From NCBI GenBank assembly GCA_052387235.1, contig JBQTJJ010000014.1, positions 1 through 10,612 on the forward strand: 10,612 nucleotides of DNA. The letters run 5' to 3'. The notes under the pieces were generated by a model. The model was given only the letters and a program-made list of their open reading frames with translations. It made no database searches and had not been told where the DNA came from. This document shows, piece after piece, positions 7,228 through 10,612 of the stretch (within the stretch, counting starts at the first letter, position 1; each line of letters begins with the position of its first letter). The position numbers and the translations under genes were made by a program. This stretch comes from JBQTJJ01 sp052387235. Its GTDB lineage: Bacteria; Actinomycetota; Acidimicrobiia; Acidimicrobiales; GCA-2861595.

Positions 7228-7240
7228 TATGGTTTGCCCT
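7228..7240 (+). promoter_or_regulatory. Probable leaderless promoter of the GGDEF-EAL gene
   Basis: TATGGT (7228-7233) matches the actinobacterial -10 consensus TANNNT, and its end is 7 nt before the ATG at 7241. Transcription would therefore start at or next to the A of the start codon. No Shine-Dalgarno is present upstream, as expected for a leaderless mRNA. The -35 region (about 7205-7210, CGGTCA) is weak and lies inside the end of sbcC. Confidence 0.45.
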
Positions 7241-9622
7241 ATGGCCGCGTTGAACGAGCCGGGCCGGCCGGGCGCGGCCGCACGAAGGCCCGACGCCGGC
7301 CTGCTCCTCCCGTTCCGCAAGCGGGCCCTCCGGGTCGCCGTCCTCACCCGCCTGCTGGTGGTGGGGATCATGGCCGTGGCGCTGGTGGCCCAGGAGGACC
7401 CGAGCCCACGCCTCACCGCCCTGGTGGGCCTGGTCACCGTCAACGTCGCCTACCTCATCACCCGGGTCCCGTGGGACGAGCACCTCGACCGTCCCAGCGG
7501 CACCCGCTGGCTGTACACGTGGTCGGTCGTCGACATCGTGCTCGTCACCCTGGGCGTGGCGATGACGGGGGGCGCCGAGTCCGATCTGTTCCTCCTCTAC
7601 GCCCTGCCCATGGTCCTGTTCGCGGCCACCTACCCGCCCCGGGGCCAGGCCGCGCTCCTGGCCTGCGCGGCTGCGGGCTACCTGGCCGTGGTGGCCCTGG
7701 ACGGCTGGCGCGCCACGCTCGCCGGCACCGTGGTGCGACTGGGCGGCATGAGCCTCGTCGCCTACGTGGCCAGCTTCTTGTCGCGCGAGCTGCTGGACCA
7801 GGCCACGGCCCACGGCGAGGCCCGCACCGAGTCCGAGTCCCGGGCCGGCCTGCTGGCGGTGGTGGCGGCGGCGGCGCGCACCATGAGCACGCTGGACCGG
7901 GGCGAGGTGCTCGGCACCGTGGTCGACTCGGCCCTACGGCTGGGCTTCGACGGCGCCGAGCTGTGCCTGTTCGACGAGGACGCCGGCGCCTGGCGGGTGG
8001 CCCATTCCCGCGGTGTCAGCCCGGACCCCGCCCCCACCGCGCCCCTCGACGCCGGCGCCGCCGGGCTCGTCCACGGCCGGCGCCAGACGGTGGTGCTGGA
8101 CGAGCACTCGGGCTGGCCCCTCGGCGTGCGCCCCGCCCTCGACGTGGGCTACCGGTTCCTCGTCGCCAGCCCGGTGTGGTCGGGCGGCGAGCTGGTGGGG
8201 GCCCTCATCGCCGGCAGCCTCACCCGCCGGTCGCCCTGGCCCCACGAGGTGGAGTGCATGGACCTCCTCGCCGCCCATGCCGGCGCCGCCCTCGGCAACG
8301 CCGCCATCTACGTGGAGCAGGCCTTCCACGACGACCTCACCGGCCTGCCCAACCGGGCCCTGTTCCTCGACCGGCTGGAGCAGGCCCTGGCCCGCACCCG
8401 GCGCGACGGCGAGCCCCTGGGCGTGCTGTTCATGGACCTCGACAAGTTCAAGGCCATCAACGACAGCCTGGGCCACGACCGCGGCGACGACCTGCTGGCG
8501 GCCGTCTCGCAGCGGCTCCAGGCCTGCCTGCGCCCCGGTGACACCCTGGCCCGCTACGGCGGCGACGAGTTCACGGTCCTGCTGGAGAAGCTGCGCTCGG
8601 ACGAGGACGGCATCGACGTGGCCGACCGCCTCCTCAAGGCGCTGGCCGATCCGTTCAGCCTGGGCGGCCACCAGCTCTCGGTGAGCGCCAGCATCGGCGT
8701 GTCCTTCGCCAAGGCCCCGTTCGCCGTCGATCCCGACCCGCTCCGGGAGGCCGACCAGGCCATGTACCGGGCCAAGGAGCGGGGCAAGGGGCGGTGGGAG
8801 GTCTACCGCTCGGAGATGAACACCGAGGCCGTGCACCGCCTGGAGCTGGAGGAGGAGCTGCGGGCCGCGCTGGAGCGGGGCGAGCTGCGCCTCGACTACC
8901 AGCCCCAGATCGACCTCGCCACCGGCGCCATCGCCGGCGTGGAGGCCTTGGCCCGGTGGCGGAACGCGGCGAGGGGCGAGGTCGACCCCGGCCGGTTCAT
9001 GCCGGTGGCGGAGCGGGCCGGCCTTGCCCTCCGGCTCGGCGCCTGGGCCCTCGAGGAGGCGTGCCGCCAGGCCCGGGACTGGGAGCGGGCCGGGCTGCCG
9101 GCGGTGGCGGTGAACGTGAACGTCACGCCCAGCCAGCTGGCGGCGGTGGACTTCCCCGACCAGGTGGGCGAGATCCTGGCCCGCACCGGCCTCCCGCCTT
9201 CCCGCCTCACCCTCGAGGCCCACGAGGAGGCGGTCATCGGGCGGGGCATGCCCGTGCTGGAGACGGCCCGCCGTATCGCCGACCTCGGCGTCCGCCTGGC
9301 CATCGACGACTTCGGCCGGGGCTACTCGTCGCTGCGGGGGATGAAGCGCTTCCCCGTCCACGCCGTCAAGATCGACCGGTCGTTGGTGCAGGGCCTGGTG
9401 GACGACTCGGGCGACCTGGCCGTGGTGCGCTCCCTGGTGGCCCTGGCCCACGACCTGGGCATCGTGGTGGCGGCCCAGGGCGTGGAGACGGCCCGCCAGC
9501 TCGAGCACCTGCGGGCGCTGGGCTGCCACTTCGCCCAGGGCTTCTGGTTCTCCCCGCCCGTGAGCGCCCCCGTCCTGGCCACCCTGCTGCGGGCCCCCGA
9601 GGTCCCGGCCCAGGCCCCGTGA
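7241..9622 (+). CDS. Membrane-bound GAF-GGDEF-EAL cyclic-di-GMP signalling protein
   Basis: A 793-residue bifunctional-type enzyme that would make and/or break the second messenger c-di-GMP at the inner face of the membrane. Six hydrophobic helices are visible (about 32-50, 57-75, 92-110, 114-132, 137-153, 160-180). A short linker and a GAF-like sensor domain (about 203-355) follow. The GGDEF domain (about 360-520) has DLTGLPNR, DLDKFKAIND and an intact G440-GDEF-444, with the inhibitory I-site R431-PGD-434 five residues before it, so diguanylate cyclase activity is likely. The EAL domain (about 535-790) has E568-A-L, N627, E659, DDFG (689-692) and K710. However, the usual AEGVE reads AQGVE (Q746), replacing a conserved Glu. 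ATG 7241 is chosen for the -10 box exactly 7 nt upstream; ATG 7229 is an in-frame alternative. The ligand of the sensory parts is unknown. It starts 22 bp after sbcC but probably has its own promoter. Confidence 0.92.
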   Translation: MAALNEPGRPGAAARRPDAGLLLPFRKRALRVAVLTRLLVVGIMAVALVAQEDPSPRLTALVGLVTVNVAYLITRVPWDEHLDRPSGTRWLYTWSVVDIVLVTLGVAMTGGAESDLFLLYALPMVLFAATYPPRGQAALLACAAAGYLAVVALDGWRATLAGTVVRLGGMSLVAYVASFLSRELLDQATAHGEARTESESRAGLLAVVAAAARTMSTLDRGEVLGTVVDSALRLGFDGAELCLFDEDAGAWRVAHSRGVSPDPAPTAPLDAGAAGLVHGRRQTVVLDEHSGWPLGVRPALDVGYRFLVASPVWSGGELVGALIAGSLTRRSPWPHEVECMDLLAAHAGAALGNAAIYVEQAFHDDLTGLPNRALFLDRLEQALARTRRDGEPLGVLFMDLDKFKAINDSLGHDRGDDLLAAVSQRLQACLRPGDTLARYGGDEFTVLLEKLRSDEDGIDVADRLLKALADPFSLGGHQLSVSASIGVSFAKAPFAVDPDPLREADQAMYRAKERGKGRWEVYRSEMNTEAVHRLELEEELRAALERGELRLDYQPQIDLATGAIAGVEALARWRNAARGEVDPGRFMPVAERAGLALRLGAWALEEACRQARDWERAGLPAVAVNVNVTPSQLAAVDFPDQVGEILARTGLPPSRLTLEAHEEAVIGRGMPVLETARRIADLGVRLAIDDFGRGYSSLRGMKRFPVHAVKIDRSLVQGLVDDSGDLAVVRSLVALAHDLGIVVAAQGVETARQLEHLRALGCHFAQGFWFSPPVSAPVLATLLRAPEVPAQAP

Positions 9623-9636
9623 CCCTCGGTCGAGGG
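9623..9636. terminator. Small hairpin between convergent genes, weak terminator candidate
   Basis: CCCTC-ggtc-GAGGG forms a perfect 5-bp GC-rich stem immediately after the stop of the GGDEF-EAL gene, in the 39-bp gap before the convergent glpK stop. There is no T tract on either strand, so it is not a canonical intrinsic terminator. A second short stem (GACCG 9650-9654 with CGGTC 9659-9663) overlaps the glpK stop codon. Their place between convergent genes makes a role in transcription end or RNA protection plausible. Confidence 0.3.
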
Positions 9637-9661
9637 CGAAGCAGGTGGGGACCGGTAGCGG

Positions 9662-10612
9662 TCAGAACTCCAGGGAGCTGAGCTCGGGGACGGCGGCGGC
9701 GGCGCGGGCCACCGCCTCCCGCCACCGGGCCCGGTCGGGGCGGCGGCGGGGCTCGACCACCTGGCGCGGCGCCCACGCCTCGGCGATCTCCTCCTCGCCG
9801 GCCCACACGCCCACGGCCATGCCCGCCAGGTAGCCGGCGCCGAGGGTGGTGGCCTCCGGCACGGGCGAGACCTCCACCGGCCGCTGGCAGGCGTCGGCCA
9901 GGGCCTGGACGAAGAACGGGTTGGCCGTCATGCCGCCGTCCACCCTGAGGGCGCCGATGGTCACGCCGGCGTCGGCCTCGGCCGCCTCCACCAGGTCGGC
10001 GCCCCGGTGGGCCACGCCCTCGAGCACGGCCCTGGTCAGCTCGGCCCGGCCCACCCCGCGGGTGACGCCGACGAGGGTGCCCCGGGCCCCGAAGTCCCAC
10101 GCCGGCGCGCCCAGCCCGAACAGGGCCGGCACGAACCACACGTCGCCGGGAGGCCGGGCCGAGGCCGCCAGCTCGGCCGACTCCCCGGCCGTGGCGAGGA
10201 TCCCGAGGTCGTCCCGCAGCCAGTCCACGGCCGAGCCGGCCGACAGCATCACCGCCTCGATGCCCCACGTGTCCACCCCGCCCCGGCGCCAGGCGATGAC
10301 GGGGAAGCAGCCGGACTCGCCCCGCACCGCGAAGGCGGGCCGGGAGGGCCCCACGCACAGGTCGAGCATGCCGCCCGTGCCGAAGGTGGCCTTGGCCAGG
10401 CCGGGGCGGGTGCAGCCCTGGCCCACCAGCGACGCCTGCTGGTCGCCGGCCAGGGCGGCGATGGTGGGGGCGCAGGGCAGGGCCAGGGCCGGCCCGAGGA
10501 TCCCGGACGAGTCCACGATGCGGGGCAGCACCGAGGCCGGGATGCGCAGGGCGTCGAGCACGGCCGGGTCCCAGCCCGACCCGTCGCCGGTCATGAGCCC
10601 GGTCACGCCGGC
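9662..10612 (-). CDS. glpK: Glycerol kinase, C-terminal part (5' end beyond window)
   Basis: An FGGY-family sugar kinase that matches glycerol kinase, the cytoplasmic ATP-dependent enzyme that makes glycerol-3-phosphate. The visible 316 residues cover the end of the first and all of the second actin-like domain. The total is usually about 500, so roughly 185 N-terminal residues lie past the right edge. The open frame continues to base 10612. Glycerol-kinase features are IAALAGDQQASLVGQGC with the catalytic Asp at 10442-10444, PGLAKATFGTGGML, the WLRD segment, FVPALFGLGAPAWDFGARG, the second FGGY-type region LRVDGGMTANPFFVQALAD, and EATTLGAGYLAGMAVGVW near the end. Nothing suggests inactivation. 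It converges with the c-di-GMP gene and is not part of the repair operon. Other FGGY kinases such as xylulokinase are less likely because GDQQA and FGTGGML follow glycerol kinase closely. Confidence 0.93.
   Translation of the reverse strand, partial: AGVTGLMTGDGSGWDPAVLDALRIPASVLPRIVDSSGILGPALALPCAPTIAALAGDQQASLVGQGCTRPGLAKATFGTGGMLDLCVGPSRPAFAVRGESGCFPVIAWRRGGVDTWGIEAVMLSAGSAVDWLRDDLGILATAGESAELAASARPPGDVWFVPALFGLGAPAWDFGARGTLVGVTRGVGRAELTRAVLEGVAHRGADLVEAAEADAGVTIGALRVDGGMTANPFFVQALADACQRPVEVSPVPEATTLGAGYLAGMAVGVWAGEEEIAEAWAPRQVVEPRRRPDRARWREAVARAAAAVPELSSLEF

Noticed and set aside
4879..7443. 854-residue minus-strand open frame opposite sbcC
   Set aside because: It mirrors the GC-rich codons of sbcC, whose Walker, hook and signature motifs are all in the plus frame. 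The antisense product is low-complexity Gly/Leu/Arg-rich sequence.

Overview
The window is very GC-rich, with C or G in almost every third codon position, GTG starts for three genes and a probable leaderless promoter. It fits a high-GC actinobacterium, possibly of the Acidimicrobiia type, but no taxonomic marker is complete enough to prove that. Coding density is high, nothing looks like a mobile element, and no tRNA, CRISPR array or IS is seen.

Left edge (1 to about 293, minus strand): the RNase P RNA gene rnpB, cut by the window edge at its 3' end. Its conserved core is clear, but the P18 hairpin appears to be absent. Divergent from it, after a gap of about 95 bp, is a FrnE-like DsbA-family thiol oxidoreductase (388-1098, plus) with a CPWC active site and a second C-terminal CX4C pair.

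Centre (1157-7218, plus): a compact run of four genes encoding a complete archaeal-type DNA end-resection set, in the order NurA nuclease, HerA hexameric translocase, Mre11/SbcD nuclease and Rad50/SbcC ATPase with a zinc hook. The gaps between herA, sbcD and sbcC are 10-11 bp, and nurA and herA may overlap, so this is very probably one operon. Mre11-Rad50 would clean and open DNA ends, and HerA-NurA would then resect them to leave 3' single strands for recombinase loading. Two back-to-back hairpins precede nurA, the second covering its ribosome-binding site. A third strong inverted repeat lies at the nurA-herA junction, in a stretch with atypical codon use that makes the herA start uncertain.

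Right part: a membrane-bound GAF-GGDEF-EAL cyclic-di-GMP enzyme (7241-9622, plus), apparently leaderless with its own -10 element just after sbcC. Convergent with it, after a 39-bp gap, is the C-terminal two thirds of glycerol kinase glpK (minus, running off the right edge).

The most noteworthy items are the NurA-HerA-Mre11-Rad50 cluster in an apparent bacterium, the hairpins that could control it, the RNase P RNA without P18, and a substitution in a conserved EAL motif of the c-di-GMP enzyme.
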